DNA from: Kamptonema formosum PCC 10802
GTDB lineage: Bacteria; Cyanobacteriota; Cyanobacteriia; Cyanobacteriales; Oscillatoriaceae
Assembly (NCBI RefSeq): GCF_000332335.1
Contig: NZ_KB235948.1
Coordinates: forward strand, 3,016,587 to 3,080,586
Length of the DNA: 64,000 nucleotides
Reading direction: 5' to 3'
In this document: piece by piece, positions 1 to 8,404 of the stretch
Layout of the letters: each line of letters begins with the position of its first letter
Position numbering within the stretch: the stretch's first letter is position 1
Notes under the pieces: model-generated
The model's database searches: none
Seen by the model: the letters and a program-made list of their open reading frames with translations, nothing else
What the model was told of the DNA's origin: nothing
Position numbers and translations under genes: made by a program

Positions 1-705
1 TACGCTGTCAGTTCCTTCGCCCAAGTTCCGGGTTCGGCGCAGGTGGGAGTCAGTTCCTTCGAGACGGTTCCGACCTCCTATGCGGTGAGTTCCTACGCCG
101 GGGTTCCGAGCTCCTACGCCGTCAGCTCCTACGCCGGGGTTCCGAGCTCCTACGCCGTCAGCTCCTACGCCGGGGTTCCGAGCTCCTACGCCGTGAGTTC
201 TTACGAGATGGCTCCGAGCTCCTACGCCATGAGTTCTTACGAGATGGCTCCGAGCTCCTACGCCGTGAGCTCTTACGAGATGGTCACCGGCTCTGGCCAA
301 ATGATGTCCGAACAGGGCCTGAGCTCCTATGTCTTGGCTTCGGGACTGGGAATGTGGGCCATTCCTACGGTGTCCGGTCTTACCATGTCCGGCATTGGCT
401 TCGCTGCCTCGCAACCGCCGATTCGCCCTCGCCAGTTCTGGCTGATTGCTGATGCTGAGCTGATTGTTTACGGCGCTACCGAACCTGATGCTACCGTGAC
501 GATTGGTGGGCGTCCGATTAAGCTGAATCCCGATGGCACCTTCCGCTTCCAAATGTCCTTCAAGGATGGACTGCTCGACTACCCGATCATGGCAGTGGCC
601 GCTGATGGCGAGCAAACCCGCTCGATCCACATGCAGTTTACCCGCGAAACCCCATCACGGAATACAAACACCAAGGAAGAAGCTGTCCTGGAATGGGTGG
701 GCTAA
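1..705 (+). CDS. DUF4912 domain protein, 5' end outside window
   Basis: The reading frame is open from base 1, so the gene begins upstream; a GTG at 43 is inside it, not its start. Visible in order: a Ser/Tyr-rich tract with six 12-residue repeats (consensus VPSSYAVSSYAG), then a compact domain from about base 415 with WLIADAELIVYGATEPDAT and a tail containing GEQTRSIHMQFTRETP. From memory this matches the cyanobacterial form of DUF4912. The function of the family is not established; I infer a structural or surface role from the low-complexity repeats. A strong terminator follows at 766-794. The domain call is confident, the role is not. Confidence 0.85.
   Translation, partial: YAVSSFAQVPGSAQVGVSSFETVPTSYAVSSYAGVPSSYAVSSYAGVPSSYAVSSYAGVPSSYAVSSYEMAPSSYAMSSYEMAPSSYAVSSYEMVTGSGQMMSEQGLSSYVLASGLGMWAIPTVSGLTMSGIGFAASQPPIRPRQFWLIADAELIVYGATEPDATVTIGGRPIKLNPDGTFRFQMSFKDGLLDYPIMAVAADGEQTRSIHMQFTRETPSRNTNTKEEAVLEWVG
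67..282 (+). repeat. Six in-frame 36-bp tandem repeats
   Basis: Six consecutive 36-bp units encode [VA]P[ST]SYA[VM]SSY[AE][GM]. Units 2-4 are almost identical at DNA level, while units 5 and 6 carry the EM/AP variant. The repeat probably continues upstream of the window, since the first visible codons already read YAVSSF. Confidence 0.9.
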
Positions 706-765
706 AGGGAATCAAGGATGAAGGCTGAATTCATTCATCCTTCTCCATTTCCACTTTTTCACCTT

Positions 766-794
766 CCCCCGACTTCTGTCGGGGGATTATTATT
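766..794 (+). terminator. Rho-independent terminator of the DUF4912 gene
   Basis: A perfect 8-bp stem CCCCCGAC/GTCGGGGG with a TTCT loop is followed by an AT-rich tail (ATTATTATT). It lies 60 bp after the stop codon of the DUF4912 gene. Confidence 0.75.
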
Positions 795-860
795 GGAGCT
801 ATCAGCTATCAGCTATCCAAGCGTCACACTTCCATCTTCCTGTAAAATATAAAGCCTAAA

Positions 861-1433
861 ATGCCTATGACTCCTGAAGAAATCTCCCACACATTACAGG
901 AAATGTTTGGGGCTGCGGTTGAGATTCCGGCACCCGGTTCTTGGCAGGTAGAAACTGATAAGTTTCGCCTGTTAGTCTTGCTCTCCGAGGACCAGTCTTG
1001 GCTGCGGGTTTTGCTGCCGATTGCCCCCGTCTCAGAAGCGCAACCGTTTCTGGAACAGCTGATGGAAGCGAATTTTGATGACACGCTGGAAACTCGTTAC
1101 GCCCTGCACCAGGGGGTGCTGTGGGGGGTGTTTCAGCACAGCCGGTCGAGTCTAATTCTAGCTGACTTTTCTGCCGCGCTCAGCAAACTCTTGTCGCTGC
1201 ACGAGCGGAGGCTGTCTGACAGCTTCAACCGGCTGGTGGAAGATCGCATCCGCCAGATTGTCCGCACTGCGAAGCTTCAGGGGCAATCTCTGGAAGCGAC
1301 GCTCCAGACTTTAGAGCGGTTCTATCAAGAAGGACTGATGGGCGATATGCAGCAGGGGGCTTCGTCTCGTGAAGCAACCCTGGCGGCTTGGCGGTATCAA
1401 CTGGAACGGCTGTGGTCAGAAGAGGAACCCTAA
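861..1433 (+). CDS. Conserved cyanobacterial protein, function unknown
   Basis: A 190-residue soluble protein. The N-terminal half (to about residue 100) reads like an alpha/beta domain of the type III chaperone/YbjN kind: SWQVETDKFRLLVLLSEDQ, then a leucine-rich strand and QPFLEQLMEANF. The C-terminal half is charged and helical with RIRQIVRTAKLQGQS. There is no signal peptide or membrane segment. Two ATGs (861 and 867) are possible and neither has a clear ribosome binding site. It stands alone on the plus strand. Codon use and composition look like real coding sequence. The fold suggestion is an inference and I assign no function. Confidence 0.7.
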   Translation: MPMTPEEISHTLQEMFGAAVEIPAPGSWQVETDKFRLLVLLSEDQSWLRVLLPIAPVSEAQPFLEQLMEANFDDTLETRYALHQGVLWGVFQHSRSSLILADFSAALSKLLSLHERRLSDSFNRLVEDRIRQIVRTAKLQGQSLEATLQTLERFYQEGLMGDMQQGASSREATLAAWRYQLERLWSEEEP

Positions 1434-1632
1434 ACAATTTTAGTTTTTACCTTTTAGGTTTTCAAAAAAGGCTTACCCGTTCTCTAGTTACCCAAAGCGT
1501 TTTGGGTAATTCTCTGTTTTCCCTTGGCGCTCCTTCACAGCCGAGGTTGGCAAAAGTTAACATCTCCATTCTAACCGCTACAGGAAAGTGTCAAGCCTAC
1601 AATCAGCGCGGCAGAACCTGCAAAATTGCCAA

Positions 1633-2019
1633 ATGGACATCATCGAGATTCTCAAACAGGACTATCAGCGATTTCCAGCTGACCAGACTTACAGCATTTA
1701 TGCTGAAGATGTCTACTTTCAAGACCCGATGAACCGGTTCCGAGGTATAGAGCGCTACCGGCAAATGATAGGGTTTATCGGCACTTGGTTTATTGATATT
1801 AAGCTGGATTTGCGCGACATCCGCCGCACCGGCAATACCATTGAAACCCGATGGACGCTCAGCTGGACTGCGCCGGTGCCCTGGAAACCCCGCATGGCAA
1901 TCCCGGGCCTTAGTGAGTTAAAACTCAACGCACAGGGACTGATTGAAAGCCATATCGATTACTGGGACTGCTCCCGGGCAGACGTCCTCAGGCAGCTGTT
2001 GCCGGTGAAAAATCGCTAA
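1633..2019 (+). CDS. DUF2358 family protein
   Basis: About 128 residues starting MDIIEILKQDYQRFP, followed by YSIYAEDVYFQDP and FRGIERYRQMIGFI. This is the SnoaL/NTF2-like pattern of DUF2358, which is found in cyanobacteria and plants. The ATG at 1633 is chosen because family members begin at this motif; the frame stays open upstream to a GTG at 1588, which would add 15 unconserved residues. The biochemical role of the family is unknown. The C-terminus (IDYWDCSRADVLRQL) is typical. The arsA-like gene begins 43 bp downstream in the same direction, so co-transcription is possible. Confidence 0.8.
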   Translation: MDIIEILKQDYQRFPADQTYSIYAEDVYFQDPMNRFRGIERYRQMIGFIGTWFIDIKLDLRDIRRTGNTIETRWTLSWTAPVPWKPRMAIPGLSELKLNAQGLIESHIDYWDCSRADVLRQLLPVKNR

Positions 2020-2062
2020 AGTAAATAAATGTAAAGAATTTTCAGGCGGGGGTTGACTGTCC

Positions 2063-3250
2063 ATGCGTTTAATTTTGATGACCGGCAAAGGGGGGGTGGG
2101 CAAGACGTCTGTGGCCGCTGCCACCGGCTTGCGCTGTGCGGAGTTGGGCTACAAGACGCTTGTCCTGAGCACAGATCCGGCTCACTCCCTGGCAGATAGC
2201 TTTGACATGGAACTTGGCCACGATCCGCGCCCCGTTAGGAAAAACCTCTGGGGAGCGGAACTGGATGCCCTGATAGAATTGGAATCGAACTGGGGAGCGG
2301 TCAAGCGCTACATTACCCAAGTCCTGCAAGCTCGGGGACTAGATGGCGTTCAGGCTGAAGAACTGGCAATTTTACCGGGCATGGATGAGATATTCGGCTT
2401 AGTCCGGATGAAACGTCATTACGACGAAGGGGAGTACGACGTTCTGATTATTGACTCGGCTCCCACCGGCACGGCACTGCGACTGCTGAGTTTGCCGGAA
2501 GTCAGTGGCTGGTATATGAGGAGATTCTACAAACCGCTGCAAGGCATATCGGTGGCGCTCAGACCTCTGGTGGAGCCGATCTTCAAACCGATTGCCGGTT
2601 TTTCTCTGCCGGATAAAGAGGTGATGGATGCGCCCTATGAATTCTACGAGCAGATTGAGGCCCTGGAAAAGGTGCTGACGGACAACACCCAAACTACGGT
2701 GCGGTTGGTGACCAATCCTGAGAAGATGGTGATTAAGGAATCTTTACGCGCCCACGCCTATTTGAGTCTGTACAATGTGAGTACGGACTTGGTGGTGGCC
2801 AATCGGATTATTCCTGAGTCTGTAACCGATCCGTTCTTCCAGCGCTGGAAGGAAAATCAGAAGCAGTACCGGCACGAGATTCACGAGAATTTCCGCCCGC
2901 TGCCGGTGAAGGAAGTTCCCCTGTATTCTGAGGAGATGTGCGGTTTGGAGGCGCTCGACCGGCTGAAGGAGACGCTGTATCCGGATGAAGATCCGGCGCA
3001 AGTTTATTATAAGGAAACCACACTCAGGGTGGTGCAGGAGAAGAATCAGTACAGTTTGGAACTGTACTTGCCGGGTGTGCCTAAAGGGAATGTCCAGCTG
3101 AGCAAGACGGGGGATGAGTTAAACATCCGGATTGGGAATCACCGGCGCAATTTGGTGCTGCCACAAGCGCTGGCGGCTTTGCAGCCGGCGGGGGCGAAGA
3201 TGGAGGATGACTATCTGAAGATTCGCTTTGCGGATGCGGCTAGGGTTTAG
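2063..3250 (+). CDS. ArsA/Get3-family ATPase with HSP20-like C-terminal domain
   Basis: A 395-residue cytosolic ATPase. The deviant Walker A motif GKGGVGKT is at residues 8-15, the STDPAHSL switch follows near 36-43, and [10 protein letters not shown] supplies the Walker B/switch II region near residue 128. From about residue 315 to the end there is a beta-rich segment ([34 protein letters not shown]) that resembles the alpha-crystallin-like domain fused to bacterial ArsA proteins. Eukaryotic Get3 delivers tail-anchored membrane proteins and bacterial ArsA drives arsenite export. No arsenic genes lie nearby, so a protein-targeting or chaperone role seems more likely, but this is inference. 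Confidence 0.88.
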   Translation: MRLILMTGKGGVGKTSVAAATGLRCAELGYKTLVLSTDPAHSLADSFDMELGHDPRPVRKNLWGAELDALIELESNWGAVKRYITQVLQARGLDGVQAEELAILPGMDEIFGLVRMKRHYDEGEYDVLIIDSAPTGTALRLLSLPEVSGWYMRRFYKPLQGISVALRPLVEPIFKPIAGFSLPDKEVMDAPYEFYEQIEALEKVLTDNTQTTVRLVTNPEKMVIKESLRAHAYLSLYNVSTDLVVANRIIPESVTDPFFQRWKENQKQYRHEIHENFRPLPVKEVPLYSEEMCGLEALDRLKETLYPDEDPAQVYYKETTLRVVQEKNQYSLELYLPGVPKGNVQLSKTGDELNIRIGNHRRNLVLPQALAALQPAGAKMEDDYLKIRFADAARV

Positions 3251-3643
3251 AGCTGATGCATGAAAGTAATTGTTGAGCCTGAAAGGGGTCCAGAAACCGG
3301 GTTTCTTGAAGAAACCCGGTTTCTTGTGCCTTCACTTTTTCAAGCTAAATTAGTTCTTAGGCTTTCGCCTCCTGACCGAGATGTTGACAGACTCGGTTGT
3401 TTATGCTATGAAGGATATTGTAAAATATTGCCAATTTTCAGGAAGTAGAATTGCGGTTTTCGGCGTTGCCCCTGAGTGAGAAAGGGGTGACGCCTTTGAG
3501 GTTTTTGGGGGAGTTATTTGGGGGGTGAGGCGAGGGTGCCGGTAGAGCCGGTGTGGGCATTTTATGCCATGCCGGTGCTTACCTCTAAACTTGCAGCCCT
3601 AAACTGCAGATGATTAGCCACAGCAACCAGTTCTTCCTCAACC
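3251..3643. other. Intergenic region with dispersed hairpin
   Basis: It contains the perfect palindrome at 3292-3324 (AGAAACCGGG...CCCGGTTTCT), a copy of a repeat seen at six other places in the window. A 62-codon frame across it is made mostly of the palindrome and is not credible. The rest (3449-3643) shows no gene I recognise. Confidence 0.6.
3292..3324. repeat. AAACCCGGTTTC-type dispersed hairpin, copy 1
   Basis: Near-perfect inverted repeat with arms of about 14 bp around TTGAA. It lies 41 bp after the arsA-like stop codon and could terminate transcription in both directions. Related copies are at 4522, 9751, 12629, 16718, 20659 and 28498. Confidence 0.85.
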
Positions 3644-3659
3644 TCAATCATAAAGCCAA

Positions 3660-4010
3660 TTACTCAGAAATTCTACCTGATTCTGCATTTCCTCCGCTGA
3701 CGCACGCCGCAATTAACCTCAGGATGCCTCTCATCTGAGTTCCTATTGAGTAACCCTGTTGCGACAAAATAATGCCGGCGTGGGATTGTCCCTGTTCAAG
3801 CAGAGTGGTGTGCAGCCGGTAAAAATCCCTGATATTGAAGCTGTAAATGACACGATTATTCGCTTGCGCCCAATTCAGCTGTTCTTCATCACTGCGTCTG
3901 AGCATTCCGGCTTCGGCGACAGTAATCACATCCACACTGCGAGCGCGCAAACCTTGCAGCAGTGCTTCCCGTCTCGCGTCTTCATCCAGGTACAGACAAA
4001 TAGCGCTCAT
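3660..4010 (-). CDS. DUF5615 PIN-like toxin, C-terminus frameshifted
   Basis: 116 residues as read. The N-terminus ICLYLDEDARREALLQGLR, the central RSDEEQLNWAQANNRVIYSFNIRDFY and HAGIILSQQGYSIG are characteristic of DUF5615, a PIN-like nuclease-fold toxin family normally paired with DUF433. The frame ends abnormally: a +1 shift near 3700-3710 restores a typical family tail (ASAEEMQNQVEFLSNW) ending at a TGA at 3644-3646. The ATG at 4010 overlaps the TGA of the frame-corrected DUF433 gene as ATGA, so the pair was translationally coupled. The first 100 or so residues are intact, so some activity may remain. Confidence 0.8.
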   Translation of the reverse strand: MSAICLYLDEDARREALLQGLRARSVDVITVAEAGMLRRSDEEQLNWAQANNRVIYSFNIRDFYRLHTTLLEQGQSHAGIILSQQGYSIGTQMRGILRLIAACVSGGNAESGRISE

Positions 4011-4302
4011 GGTTGCTGAACCTTTTTTTTACTGTGCAGTGCCGCTAACCGCAAATATTCTGCCTCTTCCTCCGCCAAATCTGCTTCAATCTCATTGCGG
4101 TTGGCGTGGCAGTAAGCCAGCGCTGCGTAAACCTGTGCCAGCGTGGTCCCATCTCAGAGACAATCTCTTCCGCGTGCAAACCTTGCTTGTACAAAACAGC
4201 AATACGCCGGACTGATGTGCCGGTGCCGGCAATGATAGGACGCCCCCCGCGCAGTTGGGTATCTCTTGTAATCAGTGTGCCGATATCCACCACAGTTGCC
4301 AA
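4007..4302 (-). pseudogene. DUF433 antitoxin with frameshift
   Basis: The N-terminal half (VVDIGTLITRDTQLRGGRPI, then GTGTSVRRIAVLYKQG) is a clear DUF433 antitoxin, a small helix-turn-helix-like protein. At about 4144-4150 one base appears to be missing. As written, the frame continues into an unrelated tail and stops at 4045. Shifting frame gives TLAQVYAALAYCHANRNEIE and a normal acidic tail ending at the TGA at 4007-4009, which overlaps the toxin ATG. Either the gene is broken or the base call is wrong. The partner toxin is also frameshifted. Confidence 0.8.
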
Positions 4303-4521
4303 GGCTTTTCCCTCCCGTATCTGTTCCGCTCAGATATTCTATTGTAGCATGTTCATCGCATTTGAGGCAGCGCTTTAGATAAATTTTACAGTTAGGGCTG
4401 TGAAATTCTGCCGGTCGCCCATAAGAAAATCGGCTTTCAGAGATTGGCAGTAGGGGCGCGGCACCGGCAAGCCCCTGGATTCGGGGATCATAGCGGTTTT
4501 CAGTTGGATGAAGTACATACC

Positions 4522-4550
4522 AGAAACCCGGTTTCTAAGAAACCGGGTTT
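4522..4550. repeat. AAACCCGGTTTC-type dispersed hairpin, copy 2
   Basis: AGAAACCCGGTTTCT followed by AAGAAACCGGGTTT: an inverted repeat with almost no loop, same family as copy 1. Confidence 0.85.
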
Positions 4551-4715
4551 GTCAGTACCTCACTCAGATGAAAACCGCTATCAGCTATGAGAGAATCAGT
4601 TTAGACTAAAGCCCTCACTCAGCAGGCAGCAAAAGTTCTCTCACCGGCAAGTCCGCACATCTTGGCCGGTTTGCGCGCTTCAGCCGGTGCGACGAGCGAG
4701 CGCAATCTCTTGCCA

Positions 4716-4740
4716 TAAAAAAAGCCCGCCGGCGCGGGCT
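4716..4740 (-). terminator. Terminator downstream of dnaN
   Basis: On the minus strand the 7-bp stem AGCCCGC/GCGGGCT with a 4-base loop is followed by a run of seven T (A at 4717-4723 on the plus strand). It lies about 80 bp beyond the dnaN stop codon and has the form of a rho-independent terminator. Confidence 0.8.
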
Positions 4741-4818
4741 AAAGTTTGTGTAGCTGCCGGTTTCAAACGGTGGGGCTAAAGCCCAACTACAAACGGTGAG
4801 CCGGCTGCAAAGATTTGG

Positions 4819-6009
4819 TCACGCTCTTAACTGCACCGGCATCACCAAAAATGTCTGTTTCTGACCGGAAAGAGGTGTCAGGATCACCGGACTTGTCATG
4901 TCATTGAGCTTCACCGTCACTTCTGAACTGGACATGGTTTTCAAAATATCCATCAGATATCTCACATTGAAGGCAATTTCTTTCGGCTCATCTCCCGAAA
5001 TCTCTGCCGGCAGTGCCTCGCGCCCGCTGCCAACATCCTGAGCCTCTACAGACAAATAAATCTGCTGGCTGTCGCTGTCAACAGTACACTTGACAATATG
5101 GTTTTTTTGGTCAGCCAGCACTGCGATGCGCTCCAAAGCGCTCAGAAGCCGCCGGCGCTCCAAATTGATTTCGCTTAAGAACTGATTGGGAATCAGCATC
5201 CGGTAATTCGGGTACAGCCCCTCCAGTTTTCGACTGGTCAAGCGCTGAGAGCCCAACTCAAACACAATTTGACCCCCATCCAAATGGAGAGCGACAGGTT
5301 CAGGAGACTGTCGCATCCCTATCATCCGTTCGAGTTCTCGCAACGCCCTTGCGGGAACCGTCACTTCCAATTCTTCTACCTTGCTGCCCTCCTCATACTC
5401 TTCCTCCTCGTCTTCACTGGCGTTGGTAACTGTTTCCACCACAGCTAGCCGGTGCCCGTCTGTAGCGGCAAATTCTATGCCGTCTTGCTGGAGTGTCAGG
5501 TGCACGCCGGTGAGCACCTGTTTTGTTTCATCCGGACTGCTGGCGAACAAACAGCCCCGGACTCCTTCAATTAACGCTTCTGCCGGCAGATAAATGGCTT
5601 CGCCCTCTTCAATCACCGGCAGTGCTGGAAAATCTGCCGCTTCCATTCCCCGCACGGTGTAGCTTCCTGAAGTCGAGGTCAGGGTGGCAATAATGCTTGT
5701 CTCCGCCCCTTCGCTCTCTCCATCCTCCGCTCGGTCTTCCAGGGTGATTTGTCCCTCCGGCATTCTGGAAACGATCTCGTTCAAAATTTTGGCCGGCAGA
5801 GTGATTTCCCCACTCTCCTCCACTTGTGCGGCAAAACTGGTGCGAATCCCAACAGAAAGGTCAAATCCAGTTAGCTGAACCTGCTGCGTTTCTTCATCAG
5901 CGGTTAAAAGCACGTTTGCAAGCACTGGATGGGTTGGGCGAGAGGGAACGGCTCGACTGACCAGTGAGAGATTGGTACTGAGGTCACTTTGGGCACAAAC
6001 CAGCTTCAT
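4819..6009 (-). CDS. dnaN: DNA polymerase III sliding clamp, beta subunit
   Basis: A 396-residue clamp that encircles DNA and tethers polymerase III. The start at 6009 (MKLVCAQSDLSTNLSLV) is where family members begin and has AAAGG just upstream; the open frame extends to 6189 through a repetitive heptamer tract that is clearly not protein. All three clamp domains are present: TDEETQQVQLTGFDLSVGI in domain 1, AATDGHRLAVVE in domain 2, and a C-terminus ending SGQKQTFLVMPVQLRA, with the typical MPVQL end. An acidic insertion (EDEEEEYEEG) sits in a domain-2 loop. The gene follows dnaA and the putative origin on the same strand. Confidence 0.97.
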   Translation of the reverse strand: MKLVCAQSDLSTNLSLVSRAVPSRPTHPVLANVLLTADEETQQVQLTGFDLSVGIRTSFAAQVEESGEITLPAKILNEIVSRMPEGQITLEDRAEDGESEGAETSIIATLTSTSGSYTVRGMEAADFPALPVIEEGEAIYLPAEALIEGVRGCLFASSPDETKQVLTGVHLTLQQDGIEFAATDGHRLAVVETVTNASEDEEEEYEEGSKVEELEVTVPARALRELERMIGMRQSPEPVALHLDGGQIVFELGSQRLTSRKLEGLYPNYRMLIPNQFLSEINLERRRLLSALERIAVLADQKNHIVKCTVDSDSQQIYLSVEAQDVGSGREALPAEISGDEPKEIAFNVRYLMDILKTMSSSEVTVKLNDMTSPVILTPLSGQKQTFLVMPVQLRA

Positions 6010-6109
6010 AACCTTTCTTTGGACTTGTTGAACGGACTGCACGCGCTTCCGGGCAAAAATTGCCTGGAAGCAAATCCTAGCATGTAGGGCGGGCGTCGGG
6101 CGTGAGGAT

Positions 6110-6186
6110 TTTGGATGCTCGGATTTTGGATGCCCGGATTTTGGATTTTGGATTGGGCATGGGGCATGGGGCATGGGGCATTGGGT
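6110..6186. repeat. Heptamer-type short tandem repeats upstream of dnaN
   Basis: Repeated GGATTTTGGAT units are followed by GGGCATG heptamers. Similar low-complexity tracts occur at 45490-45530 and 47985-48027, and resemble the short tandemly repeated repetitive sequences known from filamentous cyanobacteria. Confidence 0.75.
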
Positions 6187-6192
6187 CACTTA

Positions 6193-6218
6193 AGCTGTTG
6201 CGCATTTAATTTGCTCTA
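6193..6218 (+). repeat. Left inverted repeat flanking the origin
   Basis: 26 bp with core TTGCGCATTTAATTT. It matches the reverse complement of 6690-6715 at 24 of 26 positions. See the matching entries at 6690 and 47796. Confidence 0.8.
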
Positions 6219-6330
6219 GCTACATCTATGTATCGCTGGCATGATTTCGTAATAACGGCGCTAGGGAGGCTATGTTTATTTTATGCAAAAAGCAACTTAA
6301 AAGCCTAACCGCTTGTTAGCGTCTCTCCTA

Positions 6331-6367
6331 AGCCCTAAGCCCTAACCCCCAACCCCTAACCCCTAAT
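6331..6367 (+). repeat. CCCTAA-like heptamer tract
   Basis: Five or so tandem units alternating CCCTAAG and CCCCTAA lie immediately upstream of the DnaA-box cluster. They have telomere-like composition but are a bacterial short tandem repeat. Confidence 0.75.
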
Positions 6368-6376
6368 GAGATGTGC

Positions 6377-6552
6377 TGTGGAAACTGTGGAAAAAGTTTA
6401 GAAACCGGCTTGTTGCGTAAGTTTCAGCCCTTCCCTTCCTGTGGAAAACTTGTGGAAAACCTGGCAGGCTTTTCCACAGGCCAGGGTAGATCGTTGAGGT
6501 TTTCCACCGAAACTAGGGGGTTTTACACAGATTTTCCCCAGCTTTTTCCACA
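6377..6552. other. oriC: Probable chromosomal replication origin (oriC): DnaA-box cluster
   Basis: Five perfect 9-mers TGTGGAAAA/TTTTCCACA lie at 6386-6394, 6440-6448, 6451-6459, 6470-6478 and 6544-6552. Near matches are at 6377-6385, 6500-6508, 6521-6529 and around 6532-6540. TTTTCCACA is the cyanobacterial form of the DnaA box. The cluster sits between dnaA and dnaN, the classical bacterial position, and an AT-rich stretch (about 6585-6625) on the dnaA side could be the unwinding element. Function is inferred from box density and position. Confidence 0.88.
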
Positions 6553-6689
6553 GGTGCCGCCAGCGTTACTGATTCCGCACACTCAACATGTTAAGTTATT
6601 ATACTTTGAATCTGCTTGTTTTAGGAAGGGGCAGAGCCTCCATAGTTGCGTTAATTGGTATAGCCTGGGGACGAGGTGATAGAGATGGA

Positions 6690-6715
6690 TAGAGTAAATT
6701 AAATGCGCAATAGCT
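6690..6715 (-). repeat. Right inverted repeat flanking the origin
   Basis: This is the inverted partner of 6193-6218 (24 of 26 matches). The preceding 60-70 bp (AGAGCCTCC ... CCTGGGGACGAGG ... TAGAGATGGATAG) also match the right half of the element at 47796-47945, so this end belongs to a dispersed element. Confidence 0.8.
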
Positions 6716-6803
6716 GAATTTCTATCCAGAACACCGGCGGGGCGAAGGGCGGAAAGCCCCTACCCTCGCTGTCCTAACGAGCCCTATACAGCCGGACGCT
6801 GTA

Positions 6804-8183
6804 TCACGACTGGTTTTGGGAGCGACTGGCAAAGTTGATGCGGTCGCTCAGCTGGCGCAGGGTTTGCGCCAGATTCGAGTCCGTTTCCTTGAGCTGGGCA
6901 ATCTTTTCGCAGCTGTAGAGCACGGTGGTGTGGTCTTTGCCGCCAAACTCCTCGCCAATCTTGGGCAAACTCAGCTCCGTGTGCTGGCGCATCAGATACA
7001 TTCCAATCTGGCGAGCTTGGCTGATTTCCCGCCGGCGGGAGCTCCCTTTCAAATCCTCTATAGAAACATCGAACATATCCACAACAGCCATCATAACGGC
7101 TGCCGGTGTGGCTTCCACCTTTTCTGTTGGGGGGTTGACAATCGGGGCAATATTCTCCACCGTCATCGGCAACCCGGAAATGGAAATATACGCCACCGCC
7201 CGAATCAAAGCGCCCTCCAGCTCGCGAATGTTGGAGGTGTAATTAGAGGCTAAATATTCTATCACATCTCGCGGCAGGCGCATATTCTCGCACTCTGCCT
7301 TTTTTTGCAGGATTGCCATCCGCGTTTCCAAATCAGGGCGCTGGATATCGGCAATCAGCCCCATCGAGAAGCGAGAGCACAGCCGCTCTTGCAGGCGCGG
7401 AATCAGGTTTGGCGGGCGGTCGGAGGCGAGAACGACTTGCTTGCCGGCTTCGTGGAGGGTGTTGAAGGTGTGGAAAAACTCTTCTTGGGTGTATTCCTTG
7501 CCTTCAATAAACTGAATGTCGTCCACCAGCAACACATCACCGGCGCGGTAGTGCTCCCGAAAGCTCTGCATGCTGTCCTTGCGAATGGCGGCAATCAGGT
7601 CATTAGTAAATTGTTCGGTGGAGACATAAAAAATCTTGGCGTCGGGGTCAATCTCCAAGCGATAGTGGGCAATGGCCTGCATGAGGTGGGTTTTTCCCAA
7701 ACCGACGCCCCCGCACAGAAACAGGGGATTAAACTCCCGTCCGGGAGATTCCGCTACCGCCAGAGCGGCGGCGTGGGCCATGCGATTGTTGGGGCCGACG
7801 ACGAAGCGGGAGAAAACATACTTGGGGTTGAGGTCGGTCGGTCGGGGCCGGTGGCTGTGGGCCTGTTCGGAGAGGGCTGCCGGTGGGGATGGCCAGCGGA
7901 ATTCGGCCTCACCGGCACCGCCGGCAAGCTCTCCCTGGACAGTGGTGATATAAATGTCCACGGGATGCCCCAGAATGTCCTGCACGACGCCGGCAATGGT
8001 TTTGACGTAATACTTCTGCAACCAATTGCGGGCGAAGGGGTTGGGGGTGCGAATCACCAGACAATTATTTTCCAACTGCTGGGCGCTGGCTGTTTTGATC
8101 CAAGTCTCAAAAGTGGGCCGGCTCAGCTGCAGCTGCAGGCGTTCTAGGACTTGATTCCAGAGACTTTCAAGGGTAATGGCCAC
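6804..8183 (-). CDS. dnaA: Chromosomal replication initiator DnaA
   Basis: A 459-residue AAA+ initiator that binds DnaA boxes and melts the origin. Domain I is at 1-80 ([10 protein letters not shown]...FETWIKTA), followed by a linker. The AAA+ core carries Walker A GGVGLGKT at 158-165 and Walker B VLLVDD at 217-222. Domain IV at the C-terminus has the DNA-binding signature [15 protein letters not shown]. The start is GTG at 8183, preceded by GGAGGTGA at ideal spacing; no ATG fits. It is transcribed toward the DnaA-box cluster and dnaN, and divergently from htrA; the 221 bp between them must hold both promoters. Confidence 0.98.
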   Translation of the reverse strand: MAITLESLWNQVLERLQLQLSRPTFETWIKTASAQQLENNCLVIRTPNPFARNWLQKYYVKTIAGVVQDILGHPVDIYITTVQGELAGGAGEAEFRWPSPPAALSEQAHSHRPRPTDLNPKYVFSRFVVGPNNRMAHAAALAVAESPGREFNPLFLCGGVGLGKTHLMQAIAHYRLEIDPDAKIFYVSTEQFTNDLIAAIRKDSMQSFREHYRAGDVLLVDDIQFIEGKEYTQEEFFHTFNTLHEAGKQVVLASDRPPNLIPRLQERLCSRFSMGLIADIQRPDLETRMAILQKKAECENMRLPRDVIEYLASNYTSNIRELEGALIRAVAYISISGLPMTVENIAPIVNPPTEKVEATPAAVMMAVVDMFDVSIEDLKGSSRRREISQARQIGMYLMRQHTELSLPKIGEEFGGKDHTTVLYSCEKIAQLKETDSNLAQTLRQLSDRINFASRSQNQS

Positions 8184-8404
8184 CGCTCACCTCCGTGAAC
8201 CGTCCGACAAAATGAGTTTAACAAAGACTTTACTGAACGGCGCACAGGACCGGCAGAGGTCTTGGGCCCGCCTCGCCATGCTGCCCCGGAGTTCTCATTT
8301 AACTATAATAATAAAGTCAAGGCAAACAGCGCGCCCGCCCCCGGGCCAGAATCGAGTCAGGCACATTTGTTCTCGGAAAAGCAAGGCAGCTGAAAAGGGG
8401 TGTC

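Larger units (their letters stand above)
4303..4818. other. Intergenic region between dnaN and DUF433 gene
   Basis: It holds a dispersed hairpin (4522-4550), the dnaN terminator (4716-4740) and one copy of the GGGGCTAAAGCCC unit (4769-4794). No gene is visible. Confidence 0.6.

Noticed and set aside
3260-3448. 62-codon frame after the arsA-like gene
   Set aside because: Half of it is translation of the dispersed hairpin.
7305-8147. 280-codon open frame antisense to dnaA
   Set aside because: It lies opposite a certain gene; high-GC codon use leaves the antisense frame open and the protein has no recognisable features.
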